The notes: a model not told the origin generated them from the letters alone. A DNA stretch of 64,000 nt from Cristatella mucedo (GCA_009760855.2 WPIO01000021.1:1791001-1855000); one strand, 5' to 3'. Shown: positions 27,594 to 50,604, numbered from the stretch's first letter. Numbers and translations are program-made.

Positions 27594-29065
27594 GAGTGGG
27601 GTAGGGAAGTGGAGAGACAGATGGAGACACAGACAGAAAAGAACCGAGAGCAGCTTCTTTAGAGATGGTCACGTACTGGTACTGCTCGGCAGGATGCCAA
27701 GTGGAGCCAATTCGGTACACCATTTTGTCTCAAAGCAGAAAAAGGGCACGAAATCCTGTCGTTTGCTTTGCGACTTAGCTTGGAGCTGTTTAACTCTTTG
27801 CGAACCTTATCTGCTCAGCATAAATCCTGAGCAAGTCAACGTGTTGGATATGCAACGCCGAAGGCTCAGCGGAGTAGGCTTGACCTGCAGCTTACCTAGC
27901 GGTGTAAGCTACCGCCTGATGCCGTTCGGTGCGCGTCCACGCGCAATGGACAGGCCGCCATGAAACGAGCGTTTCTGGCGCTGACCTACTTATTGTTACT
28001 AAAGGGGGTCGTGAGTCCGCCGCGTGAATCGGAAAGCAAGACACACAAATCGGGGATTTTACTGAGGTTTATTCGCAAGCGCACAAAGTCGCTGCGCGTC
28101 TAGCTCAGTTTCATGTCCACACTCCTCACACGCTCTCAACAGCACAAACACTCTTGTGGAGGGAATACGTCCCCCGCACTTAGGCTACCTACGTCTATTG
28201 TGGGGAACGACCCGAATGAGACGAGGAGCCCGAACCGGAGCCTAGACCGCGACCGGAGAACTAGGGCTCCGCTTCCACCTTACGGCAGGAATACCTAACA
28301 CGTTACACCAAGAACTCTTTCGCAGGAAACATGTCTCCACACTTAGGCTACCTACGTCTCTAGGGGGGAACGGCCCAAATAGACAAAGAAGCCCGAACCA
28401 ACGGAATATCTCACCCACCACACCAACTACGTCTAGCTCGCACCGGCAAATCCTTATGACGACACCACGTGCGAGCGCGCACACACAAACACAAAAGGAA
28501 CACGAAATGCTAGCTCGAGCGCGATACGACAGTATTCGGTGGATTCCACCGAATCCTCCTGGCGCTGTCTCGTCCTGTCCGGTCAATTGCCGGCGAACAG
28601 CCCTCTCTCCTCCCTCGCTTTCAGAGAAACGAGCCCGACGGCGTCAAAACGGAGCCGAAGATGAAGAGGATGCTCTAGCGAGCGTCGCCTTATCATTGCA
28701 TAACTAGCTGGGACAATGGGGTTGACACTCCAACCGGTATCAATCACCTCAGCGACCTCTGCGTCCCCTTGCTCACCGCTCGAGAACGCAGATGCTCTTT
28801 ACCCATCTCTTTTGTTCTCACGGAAACCGTCCAGCAAATCCAGGCCGGCTGGAGGCGGCAGCGACCCTCGGCAAGCGCTGCCTTATTCCCAAACCGTCAG
28901 CCGCAACTATAGGATTGACAGGCCAGCCAATATCAATCACCTCATTGCCCTACTATGATGGCTGCGTCATCTTGCTCTAGGACAGAGGTGTTTCCTGCTG
29001 AGCAATTCTCATGCCCTCTAAAACTAAGTCAGGCCGGCGCTGTGCTACATACATAAATATATATA

Positions 29066-29112
<47 letters not shown>

Positions 29113-29167
29113 ATGTATATGTATATATATATATATGTATATATATATGTATATATATCAAGGTGTT

Positions 29168-29229
<62 letters not shown>

Positions 29230-30148
29230 TTAGTATCTCTTATTAGTTTCACGATGTTTTAATTGCGGAATAGGTATTGCACCAAAGGGTAAACTTTTGT
29301 TTAAAGATCATTCGACTTACAACGAAGGTCGATCTCGTACAGCGGAGCGACATTGGGCGGAATACCGAAAGGGAAAGAGTAGTTGAGGAATTAAGTATTG
29401 AAGTAATACCGGCGAAAGAACAGCTCATGAATGATATTCCAAGATTAAAGCAGAAACGTGATATCAGCATTATTGAATTTAGTAAGCCGTGATGGCGAAC
29501 TAAGTAAGCGGCTGCTTTTCGCGACCCCAGTCCCGATGTCGTGGGTTCGAATCCTATGGTTCGCGATTAATAAATCGCCACTGCAACTGGTGGTGATGGC
29601 CGTAAAGGCTCTTTTGTCGCTATACAAAAGGGGCTGTTAAATCAGATAGCATTAATTTTTATTGAAAAGTCGCTGAGCTTCATGGAGCTTCTGCCTCGAG
29701 TTCAACGTAGGGAGCTGCGAGTTTACTTTGCCTGAAACCAGAATGCACGCATGGGTTCGGCTAGGTAAAAGCGAGCCAATCCTAGTTGTGGCGCCCTCAA
29801 AATTAACTTTCCCGCCATTGGGCGCGAAGACCATTCAGCGGTCGGTAAGCGCGGCGGCTCTTTTGTCGCGAACCAGCATTCATTAGGCTGCCGACTTTGT
29901 GGGCACATTTTTCGGCAGTTTCGCCGCCGGTCTTCCTCCTCGCCAGAGCCTAGGGTAGCAGCTTTCCGCCAGCAAGAATGCTCACCAGCTCCAGCTTGCG
30001 TTGCAGGCACGTTCACGTCACTAACGAGGGTGCTCTGAGCTTCTACAAGACTCGTGGATTTCGGATCCTGAGGAAGGTGGTGGGCTATTACAAGAAGCTG
30101 AGCCCGCCCGATTCCTACTTGCTCCAAAAAGTGCTCACCCGGGAATGA
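7028..30148 (+). CDS. NAA50: NAA50-like N-alpha-acetyltransferase gene (GNAT fold), split, one exon not found
   Basis: NAA50 (San) acetylates protein N-termini, classically Met followed by a hydrophobic residue, and works with the NatA complex and in sister-chromatid cohesion. Exons in order: 7028-7248 (inferred), 8342-8449 (inferred), 14630-14769, 14887-15105, one undetected exon, and 30007-30148. The three secure exons encode the substrate loop (VLPLAY, human FPVSY), the catalytic Tyr strand (LYLITL, human LYIMTL), the acetyl-CoA loop RRRGIG, the catalytic-His strand HVHVTNE (human HVQISNE) and the terminal GYYKKL motif (human NYYKRI). Human numbering Pro28, Tyr31, Tyr73, His112, Asn117, Tyr124, Tyr138 and Tyr139 are all kept; Phe27, Val29 and Met75 are replaced by Leu, Leu and Ile. 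Splice phases 2, 2, 1 and 1 are consistent. Unusual points are a roughly 109-residue N-terminal extension if the first two exons are real, and an extra segment of about 35 residues in the fourth exon. The gap from 15106 to 30006 must hold a small exon of about 67 nt (phase 1 in, phase 2 out) that I could not identify. Confidence 0.85.
7794..7973. repeat. Microsatellite (GA)n with GAAA interruptions, then GACA units
   Basis: An imperfect GA tract of about 160 bp ends in CAGACACGCAGACAGACAGA. Confidence 0.97.
8342..8449 (+). CDS. Candidate second exon of the NAA50-like gene
   Basis: A pyrimidine-rich acceptor (GAGTTTTCAG) precedes 8342 and a strong donor (TTAG|GTGAGT) follows 8449. The exon is 108 nt, so it preserves phase 2 on both sides and could be included or skipped without breaking the frame. 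The 36 encoded residues include [10 protein letters not shown] and [10 protein letters not shown] and look like ordinary protein, not low complexity. No domain is recognised. It would lengthen the N-terminus ahead of the GNAT core. Confidence 0.4.
   Translation, partial: ALTKLRGSRFGGGPVERHHLALSRVLSPQPCNRRS
8643..8736 (-). mobile_element. SINE-B, head only
   Basis: Minus strand: GGGGCTCGAGCCCACAACCT and GAGGCGAGCACCTTTACCAC match the head and B-box. No tail is present. Confidence 0.75.
9000..12350. other. Intron of the NAA50-like gene, no element recognised
   Basis: If the upstream exons are right, this is intronic. It is GC-rich to about 11 kb and then AT-richer. No transposon, RNA gene or convincing exon was recognised on either strand. 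Confidence 0.4.
12357..12570 (-). mobile_element. L2-like LINE, 3' end fragment
   Basis: The ATT-rich tail (12358-12385) precedes the minus-strand 3' motif (ACCCTCAGATAACTCAATCT) and the GGGGTGACACGCGCAGGGTC segment shared with other copies. Confidence 0.8.
12786..13974 (+). mobile_element. L2-like LINE, 3' part of ORF2 and 3' UTR, decayed
   Basis: The plus strand begins in the RT domain just before its YADD box (here GDN) and runs through the C-terminal region ([33 protein letters not shown]) to the GCGCCTAGACAGAGATTGAG 3' motif and an ATT tail. Several frameshifts and stops make it inactive. A short minus-strand tail fragment of the same family lies at about 12786-12815. Confidence 0.88.
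14180..14530 (-). mobile_element. LINE family 2, 3' end fragment
   Basis: On the minus strand the end of an RT-type ORF is visible ([36 protein letters not shown]), followed by a 3' UTR ending near GTAACTCCACAAAGCC (plus strand). It matches the copies at 34.2 and 54.4 kb and lies just upstream of a NAA50-like exon. Confidence 0.8.
14630..14769 (+). CDS. NAA50: NAA50-like exon: N-terminal GNAT strand/helix and substrate loop
   Basis: The acceptor is AATTTTTAG|G and the donor is ATTG|GTGAGT. The frame reads [13 protein letters not shown], then [19 protein letters not shown], then [10 protein letters not shown]. This aligns without gaps to human VTPHNIKQLKRLNQVIFPVSYNDKFYKDVLEVGELAKLA; the substrate-pocket Pro and Tyr are kept and Phe27 is Leu. 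It enters in phase 2 and leaves in phase 1. Confidence 0.85.
14887..15105 (+). CDS. NAA50: NAA50-like exon: catalytic Tyr strand and acetyl-CoA binding loop
   Basis: The acceptor TTCTTTGCAG precedes 14887 and the donor after 15105 is ATTG|GTACGC. The frame begins [13 protein letters not shown] (human AYFNDIAVGAVCC) and ends with [19 protein letters not shown] (human RLYIMTLGCLAPYRRLGIG). Tyr73 of the human enzyme is conserved, and RRRGIG is the Q/RxxGxG/A acetyl-CoA loop. Between the two homologous blocks lies an acidic, Ser-rich insertion of about 35 residues absent from the vertebrate protein. Reading through the donor gives an unrelated tail and a stop, so splicing here is required. Confidence 0.92.
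16265..16560 (-). mobile_element. L2-like LINE, 3' end fragment with small CT expansion
   Basis: The ATT-rich tail and 3' motif are present on the minus strand. The usual AATCTCTTTC is AAGTCTCTCTCTCTATG here, an early CT expansion. The following 200 bp match the copy at 40.1-40.5 kb. Confidence 0.75.
16775..18900 (+). repeat. Two diverged copies of a roughly 200-bp unit
   Basis: Copies at about 16775-16980 and 18685-18900 share TAGTCAGCTGTA, GCACACGTGCCTCTCTGTG, CCGTA(C/T)CGGTGCAGCA and GAGCCAACT in the same order. The space between holds the unidentified relic. Confidence 0.55.
17440..18060 (+). pseudogene. Unidentified decayed protein-coding relic
   Basis: One plus frame reads as protein-like sequence with only isolated stops: [19 protein letters not shown], then from 17616 [60 protein letters not shown], and after stops [21 protein letters not shown] do not recognise the family. 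It lies in the long intron of the NAA50-like gene and could be a transposon ORF or a retrocopy. Confidence 0.4.
19750..19805 (-). mobile_element. L2-like LINE/SINE-B type 3' tail remnant
   Basis: GCGCCCTCCGAGAATTGAAT followed by CTCTTTCTAGG matches the minus-strand 3' motif of the LINE family. No tail or body is recognisable. Confidence 0.6.
20164..20218 (+). repeat. Hexamer tandem array (GGTAGA)n
   Basis: Nine units of GGTAGA, one changed to TGTAGA. In one plus frame it reads as Arg-Gly repeats inside a 73-codon open frame, in another as Glu-Val repeats. Confidence 0.9.
21785..24275 (-). mobile_element. L2-like non-LTR retrotransposon, longest copy, 5'-truncated and inactive
   Basis: Reading on the minus strand, about 2.5 kb is present, from the end of the AP-endonuclease domain ([12 protein letters not shown] with the SDH motif near 24150-24167) through reverse transcriptase to the 3' UTR and ATT tail at 21786-21810. 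The clearest RT frame (23228-22398) has motif A ([13 protein letters not shown]), motif B ([12 protein letters not shown]) and motif C (YADDTQLYL). A frameshift near 23260 separates the upstream block (23734-23237; [34 protein letters not shown]). A deletion of roughly 70 bp near 22480 removes the segment between SAY and CNSLL. The C-terminal [17 protein letters not shown] block resembles L2/CR1-group LINEs. The copy lies in the long intron of the NAA50-like gene. Confidence 0.93.
24356..24508 (+). other. Short unidentified open segment with splice-like start
   Basis: After TTCACGTAG the frame reads [40 protein letters not shown] and stops at TGA 24503. It looks protein-like but matches nothing I know. 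It may be an exon or a transposon remnant. Confidence 0.25.
25168..25342 (+). mobile_element. SINE-A, near full length
   Basis: The tRNA-like head has an A-box region (CACTAGGTAAGGTGG) and a B-box (GGGCTTCAATCC). The tail TTCTGTCGCTTTACAAAAGA, AATCAGCTAGTATT is shared by all copies. Confidence 0.9.
25790..27000 (+). pseudogene. hAT transposase relic (ZMYM1/TTF-like group)
   Basis: Several frames together read as a hAT transposase of the type related to zinc-finger MYM proteins. The segments are [20 protein letters not shown] and [14 protein letters not shown] (25940-26041), [20 protein letters not shown] with [11 protein letters not shown] (26145-26235), [20 protein letters not shown] (26403-26465), and the C-terminal dimerisation block [29 protein letters not shown] (about 26620-26704). 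After a SINE-B insertion the end of the protein resumes as [20 protein letters not shown] and stops near 26975. In-frame stops and frame changes make it inactive. GC-rich ends near 25345-25410 (AGGGGCGCCAAAAG) and 27095-27112 (GGGAGCGCC) may be the element's termini. It lies in the long intron of the NAA50-like gene. Confidence 0.85.
26729..26885 (+). mobile_element. SINE-B, full length, inside a hAT transposase relic
   Basis: The head TGGTTTGGTCTAGCGGTTAT and B-box GGGCTCGAGCCCC are tRNA-like. The 3' part GCGCCTGAATAGAGATTAAG, TTCTCTTGGGGCACTATATA copies the L2-like LINE 3' motif, and it ends in (AT)n. Confidence 0.93.
27298..27640. repeat. Complex (GA)n/(GACA)n microsatellite
   Basis: GAGA and GACAGAGA units run for over 300 bp, with a pure GA tract at about 27549-27590. 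Confidence 0.97.
28146..28400 (+). repeat. Direct duplication of a roughly 90-bp unit
   Basis: Copies at 28146-28236 and 28309-28400 share CACTTAGGCTACCTACGTCT and GGGGAACG(A/G)CCC, ending in GAGCCCGAACC or GAAGCCCGAACC. Related repeats of TATCAATCACCTCA occur at 28738 and 28928. The region 27.9-29.0 kb may be a degraded element with no recognisable protein. Confidence 0.7.
29055..29228. repeat. (TA)n/(TG)n microsatellite
   Basis: Alternating TATA and TGTG runs, ending in a pure TA tract of about 60 bp (29171-29227). Predicted Tyr-Ile frames are artefacts. Confidence 0.97.
29485..29664 (+). mobile_element. SINE-A, near full length
   Basis: Head AGCCGTGATGGCGAACTAAG, B-box GGGTTCGAATCC, tail CTCTTTTGTCGCTATACAAA and AAATCAGATAGCATT. 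Confidence 0.9.
30007..30148 (+). CDS. NAA50: NAA50-like terminal coding exon
   Basis: The acceptor GCGTTGCAG|G precedes 30007; the first G completes a codon (phase 2), probably Leu. The 46 residues run [46 protein letters not shown], then TGA. Human NAA50 has HVQISNESAIDFYRKFGF and NYYKRIEPADAHVLQK in the same places. The catalytic His, the Asn and Tyr of the CoA/peptide site, and the Tyr-Tyr pair that clamps the substrate are all conserved. The vertebrate C-terminal tail is missing; the protein ends soon after the last strand. Confidence 0.95.
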
Positions 30149-30337
30149 GAGGGCAACAGAAGTCGTCCCACTTGCATCGAGCGTCTGCGACTCGTTGCGG
30201 GCCGGCTAGAGCGCGCGCCGCAAGCGAGCGTGCCCTCTAGCCGCCTCGAGGCGCTCTCCTGCCGTCTCGAGGCGCTCGCGCGCCTCCAGCGAAGGTGGTC
30301 GCTCTCCTCGCTCAGCCAAGCCGGCGAGCGCTCTCCT

Positions 30338-30343
30338 AATAAA
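30338..30343 (+). terminator. Candidate poly(A) signal AATAAA of the NAA50-like gene
   Basis: A canonical AATAAA lies 190 bp downstream of the TGA at 30146-30148, on the gene's strand, in otherwise very GC-rich sequence. Position and orientation fit a 3'-end signal. Confidence 0.45.
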
Positions 30344-30757
30344 CGCTAATCTCGTCGTCGAGGCGACTCGCGCCCCGATAGCGGCGGCGGCAGCAGACTG
30401 GGCGCTGCGGGTCGTCCGAGCAGTGTCGCGGCCGCCGCAGACCGGAGCGAGGCGGTCGCAGCCACCGTCGTCGGCAACGCTTTTTGGGGATCGCGCTGGG
30501 GCCGGTGGTGGCTGCGACCGTCGGCAAAGCTGAACCGACGACAGGAGGCGCTCGCCACGCGGCCGACGGACATTTTGCAAGCCGGAGGTGCACAACCGAG
30601 ACTCGATCGCGTCGCGGTAAACTTCTTGCCCGGGCGCAGGCCGCGCGCCGCCGCGACCAGTGTCGGCCGTGGCTTCTGCTCGGCGGCGGCTTCTTCGATC
30701 GATCGCGGCGGCGGAGCCAGACCCACAATTAGCGAAGCATTATAGCGCTACGTCGTA

Positions 30758-30800
30758 GCGTTTATGTAATGTAATGTAACATTATGTATCTCCATCTAAC
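30758..30800 (-). mobile_element. LINE family 2, tail remnant
   Basis: TGTAATGTAATGTAAC followed by TATCTCCATCT equals the extreme 3' end of the copy at 34160. It lies just upstream of a SINE-A. Confidence 0.5.
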
Positions 30801-30839
30801 GAACCTGCCGCGCGAGCTCATGCGTGCACGCATGCAAAC

Positions 30840-31016
30840 AGCCGTAATGGCTCACTAGGTAAGGCGGTTGCGTTTCACGACCTCGGCCCCGAGGTCGTGG
30901 GTTCGAACCCTGCGGTGGGCGATCCTTCATCGCCACTGCAAGCGGTGGTGATAGCCGTAAAGGTTCTTCTGTCGCGATACAAAATGAGGCTGTTAACTCA
31001 GCTAGTATTTATTTAT
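30840..31016 (+). mobile_element. SINE-A, best preserved copy
   Basis: Head GCCGTAATGGCTCACTAGGT, B-box GGGTTCGAACCC, tail TTCTTCTGTCGCGATACAAA and TTAACTCAGCTAGTATT. Between the A and B boxes lies a perfect 11-bp hairpin (CACGACCTCGG/CCGAGGTCGTG). Confidence 0.93.
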
Positions 31017-31829
31017 CTCAGAGCTGTGGCTATACGAATGAATGCCACCGGATTTTGCAGGATGCTTGTCCACCGACTGTCGCTGTCAGGTCTGGCACCG
31101 AGCGAGTGCGTCTAAGGTGCTCTAGAGTGTGCTGTGCCAGCTCGGCAAGCCGGTCGGCCAGCTGTTAATGACCCTGCGTTACAGGTTTGTATTTAAACCG
31201 ACTGACCGGAAGTACACGATGGGTTCTCTGGCCTTAGGTTCTCAGGTCGTAGAATCGGAGAAACTATAAGTACAGGAAGCCAGCAGCTTTCCTATCGAGA
31301 GCGAGGCATGAAACCAATTACAACAGGATAAATAAGTCCGCCGGCCTTGCCATTTTTTCGGATGCATTTGCCGCTTGGCCTGTTGCTTTGATGTTTTTCG
31401 ATTCCAAACCTCCGGCAGGATGACCTTCACGCTCAGCGTTATTCAAACTTCACTCAGCGTTATGATAGTCCAGAGGAGGCTGACTCTCACGGCTGTCTTC
31501 CTGGTACGTTGTCATGCAGGCAGCTATATCAAACTTTAATCTATCCATGAAAGTTAACTGAGCTAACCAAGCCTGTCCACCAGCTCTTTTGCTGTCTACA
31601 GTGCTGCATCGGGCCGAATTTGATTTTTAAAAGGATGGAAGATTGGGGTATTTGTTGGACGAACTCATTCAACAGTGTGGTTTGGGCCTGTTAGGAAGGC
31701 TCAGGTTATACGGCAGCTCTGCTGCTCAAGTTGGATTGCAGGAATGAAGAGAGCCAAAATCCGTGCCTGCCGTTCAAAGCCGACGTAGGCTTGACAACGC
31801 TAAGGCCTCTGGCAAGCGCTAACATCTCT

Positions 31830-31985
31830 GGCCAACGCTTACCCTGTGCAACCCAGGTCGTGCGGGTTGAGTCCTAAAGCTGGTGGGGGGGGGGTTCTTT
31901 AATGGTCACAGAAAGCTTCGATGATTGTCGGTCAGGCTCTTCTGAGGCTATGCAACTGCTGAATCAGCTAAGCTTTGGAGGCAGA
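31830..31985 (+). mobile_element. SINE-A, diverged copy
   Basis: CCAGGTCGTGCGGGTTGAGT resembles the B-box region, and GGCTCTTCTGAGGCTATGCA, CTGAATCAGCT the tail. A G run interrupts it. Confidence 0.6.
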
Positions 31986-31999
31986 AATTTATATCATCT

Positions 32000-32127
32000 A
32001 GATCAGCTGATATGACGGCTTTTACCACCGCTTGCAGTTGGCAATAACGAATCGCCGGCTGGAGAATTCAAACTTGTGTCCTCGGTCGTGAAGAGCAAGC
32101 ACATTATCTGCTGCGCTGTCGCGCCCC
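32000..32127 (-). mobile_element. SINE-A, diverged copy
   Basis: Minus strand: head side GCGCTGTCGCGC, CTCGGTCGTGAAGAGCAAGC, B-box side GAGAATTCAAACTTG, and CCACCGCTTGCAGTTGGC. Confidence 0.75.
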
Positions 32128-33013
32128 CGTAATGAATGATCCGAGCCATCGTACAGACGGGTAGGTATTAAATTAGGTGAGCGAGGGAGCAATACTGCAG
32201 CCCACGACAGCAACATAAAGCAAAAGTGCAGACTGCAGGGAAAAAATCCTGTAGCACACAGGTTCAATGACACTGTGCTCGGAACCAGCAGAAGAGCTCT
32301 TACGGTATGGAGAAGTGCTCTCTGACAAGCCAGGGCACCTGCTACGCAAAATGAGTCTCCATAGAGGGTATCCGACACCACCGACAGTAACCTGGCTGCA
32401 CCCATGCGTCGATGCACCAAAGCATCGGTGCTTAAACAGAGCGATATTACAGCGTGGCTTTGCGAAAGGACGAATTTTTACTCGAAACAAATAACAAAGG
32501 CGTCTCCAGGGCCGAACACCAGCAGCAATGCATAGACAAGGGAGAGCGATCGCTCGCGAAGCTGCGTTGAAAGACAGCCCCATGCAAGACCGAGACGCTG
32601 ATCGATCAATTTTGCAGGAGAACGACTGGCCATGCTGCGGCCACTGCGGAGAAGGAAGGTTGTGCTGCAGCGCACGCGCATGCATGCATGCATGCAGGCA
32701 GCCAGCAGATTGCAGCCCTCTCACAGCTTTGCTAGACAAGCTACAACGGGCCAGGACACGATGTGCACGGAGTAAAGACGAGGCTCAAGTCTGCCAAGAC
32801 GAGGCTGGTGTCATGGAAGAAGGTTCGAGCAGCAGCAGCAGTAGTTCGGGTGAGATCGGCGACCATAGCGGTGCGGGCGAGATCGGCGACCGCCGGAAGC
32901 TGGCAGCAGAAGCTGCTGCTGCTGCGCTGGCGGTACCAGCACCATTCGACGACCCGACCGGCGACCTAGCGCTTCGACCGTGCGCATGGACGCAGCGCTA
33001 GGCAGGCAGCTGA

Positions 33014-47539
<14,526 letters not shown>

Positions 47540-47860
47540 GCCGGTCCACAGCGCTGCAAGAAGCAAGGAGCCGTCGAAGCTTCCCCACCACATGCTGCTG
47601 CTGCTGCTGTCTAAGCCGGCGGCGGCGGTGGCCCGAGCGCAAAGCCGAGCGGAGGCTGTCGGCAAGCGACGCGCTGACGGCAGAGTGCACGGGCCAAGTG
47701 AGCGCCGGATGCTGCGTGACCGGCGGCGGCGCCCCCCGGGTCTTTGCAGCAGCGCAGTCGTGCGTGCGCGGCGTCGGCAGGATCAGCCTGCGATCACGCG
47801 CGGGGCTACCGTCTATGCACGCCCGAGCCCCGAGGGCGAGGAAAGCCTGGAGGTTCGCGC

Positions 47861-47870
47861 GCGCATGCGC
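47861..47870. promoter_or_regulatory. NRF-1-type palindrome upstream of the SLC16-like gene
   Basis: The sequence CGCGCATGCGCG matches the NRF-1 consensus YGCGCAYGCGCR on both strands. It lies about 320 bp upstream of the start codon in GC-rich sequence. This suggests a CpG-type promoter but is only a motif match. Confidence 0.3.
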
Positions 47871-49715
47871 GGTAGCCAGGGACCCGCCCATGAGTCTGCG
47901 GCTGGCGTCTGCTGCCGAGCGCTGTCTCCTGGTCCCCATGCGGTAAGCATCCGATGCCAGGTTTGCAGCGTAGCGACTGCACCCTTCATGTGACGAGGGT
48001 CGATGCAGACTTTGATTGTTCTAAATGCGAGCAGCAGCAGCAGCTCTGGCGCAGACCAGATGCAGCTGAGTTGCTTGAGCTTTGTTCCACTCCCACATTC
48101 AACTACCACCCCTATCACCCCTACCTGCGTACCCCTGTTGACTATATCTGTGTCTGAACTGATACACAGCCAAACTTGCGCTTATTGGTATAATAAAAAA
48201 AAAACACTTGTAACAGAAGAGCCTCCTTAGTCGTGCGCGGCTTTTGTCGAACCACTACTGCCAAATGCTTACGTCGGGGGTTGCGTCTCTGGGCTGCGAA
48301 GCAGCAACAGCCGGGCCAATTCTCCAGAGCCGTCTCAGCCGCTGCTGCGCAGCCCGTGCTGCGCAGCAGCGGCCTCAGCTGCGGCGGCGGGCTACGCTGT
48401 CCAAGTCACGAACAGCCCACCACCTCACCTATGCTGAGGCCAGCCTCCGCCGCCGCCCAGCCGACTAACCTTTGCAGCCAAGCAAGCAAACTTCTGCAAC
48501 TGCAAATATCGGTGCGCAGGCACCACCCCACCAGTTGCCACTCTTTGTGAACTGAATCTGGTTCGTAGCAAAAAACAGAACCTGTGAGCTGTGGTCACTC
48601 CTGCGTGGCTGCAGTCACCTTCGTTGCGAAGCGACATGTAGTGCCGATGATACGGGCGTTCAGCGGAATAATTTGGTGCAAACTTGACTCGAACAGCGCT
48701 CAGCAGTACTTGCGCTACCGGGTGCTTTCGTGTCGATTGAGCCGAGCGACGGGCCAGGTCGAGACTGCGTTATGCCTCAAGGTAGCCGCAGTACAAGCTG
48801 GCTGTCGCCACACTGAGCAGACCAGTGGCCGGCTGGTGCTTCAACGTGCAGGCGACGTCTTGCTCCGCAATGGATTCGAGGCTAGCGTGTGGGCTTAGAT
48901 TCCCAGGCTCCGACTTCTGCCTGTGAGGGACATTTACAGCAACAGCCACTGGTGTGAACCCGCTTGCTAGAACATGATGCCGAAGAATCTAACCCTGCAG
49001 ACGTAACAAACTGCTTTCTTCACGCTCCACGAAGAAACCTACCTGAAATTAACCTAACACTCCGAACTCGCTCTAGCTAGCTAGGCGCAATTGAAGATTG
49101 AACAAGTCGATCAAAAATGACCTACCAAACAGCTGTGAGGTTGGTGAATAAGCAGTATTGCACGCACACTGGCCAGCTGAGAATGTAACTGCTATTTGTT
49201 CTTAACTGTCAAACGGAGTCTTTGCTGCTTATAAATTGTACGTTGAATATCAACAAGTTTACAGAAGAGACACGAATCGGTTAGAATAAAGGTTGCTGAA
49301 TCATTTCAAAATTGTGTGTCCCTTGAACATCTCTTTTTTGGAAAGTACAATTTTAGCGACTCCTGGAGAGATATGAATATTTGATTTTGGAGAGTGTGAC
49401 CACAGCCTGCGAAATGTCCAAAAAAATGCAGTTCCAAAATTCAAATAGAGCATTTGTATAGCTTCCCATTGGAACTAAAATTTCTTTCAAAGCATTCTGC
49501 ATAGGCTAACAAAGAATGTATAAAAAAACTAGTGTGCATTCGCACCTTAAGTCGATCGGGAAGAACTAAGGTTGAGCAATCACGAGTTTTAGCATATTCT
49601 TGTTAGAAAAAGACTGCACATAATGACTTCATTGCACAACATGAGCCTGAGTGAAGAAAGCTGGTTCTTCAATTAACTGTTACAGACAGTTTCTTGGATA
49701 TATAATTCATTTAAA

Positions 49716-49856
49716 ATATAATTCATTTATATAGCGCCCCAAGAGAACTTAATCTCTATTCAGGCGCTTCACATATGCCTCGGGGCTCGAGCCCACGACC
49801 TCAGTCAGACCTTGGTCGGGGCGAGCACCTTAACTGCTAGACCAAACCAGCTCGGA
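49716..49856 (-). mobile_element. SINE-B, full length
   Basis: Minus-strand copy: CTAGACCAAACCAGC head, GGGGCTCGAGCCCACGACCT, and tail ATAGCGCCCCAAGAGAACTT. It is very close to the copy at 26.7 kb. Confidence 0.95.
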
Positions 49857-50604
49857 TATTGTTCATTTGTCTGCAAGCAATGTATTTGGTAAAATAGATA
49901 ACCTAGTTATTAGCTCACGTAAATGCTGCAGGTGACACGGTGGGATGCAAGCACTAGCAATCTTTTAGGCGACCTTTCTGGTTCCTATTCACAAAGCTTC
50001 AAAAGAAAACACCAAAATCCATTTACTGAAGAAGCACCACAGCTAACCTTAAGCCTCGCTTGAATTTAAACGGCACAACACAGATGGACAGAAGGAATAG
50101 ATGGCATTTACTTCATATTTTGGGCTTCAGTTCGAAATTTAATCCTAAGTAACCAATTTCACGAACTGATACACGAACATGCCGGCTAGAGAGCACCGTT
50201 TAGCTGCTCGGAACTGATCCAGTGTTGCGGTGACTTGTGGGAGGACGATAAGCTCGCCAGCAAACTGAGTGACAACAGAAGCAGGGAGTGAAACCTGTGG
50301 GCAGTGAGGCATGGATGGACGTCGGCAGAATCACTGCCGCGATGCGAGTGAGCGGCCATCGACAAGATTGGTGTCTGCCGGACAGTTGGAAGGCAGCCAA
50401 TTGACAGACTGACGGTTCGAACTTTAAGCAAGCCACCTTCACAGCGGATGTGCCCGTATTTCTCCACCAGTGTGGCTCAAGACTTATGTCGAACGGCCAG
50501 GAACTATATTCGAATCGGCAGCCACTCAAAGGAACACTTACCCATAGCCTTACAATAAAATGTTGCCAACGACTGACCGGGCACAGATGCATCCATCTCG
50601 TTCT

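Larger units (their letters stand above)
31020..33013. other. Intergenic region between convergent genes
   Basis: Apart from two diverged SINE-A copies, nothing with recognisable homology is visible. No clear poly(A) signal for the minus-strand transporter gene was found close to its stop codon. Confidence 0.4.

Noticed and set aside
27118-27723. A 201-codon Ser/Leu-rich open frame
   Set aside because: It is a translation of the (GA)n/(GACA)n microsatellite.
27890-27960. A YRLMPFG-like string suggesting a gypsy-type reverse transcriptase
   Set aside because: Only seven residues match and no flanking RT, RNase H or integrase motifs, LTRs or primer site are visible.
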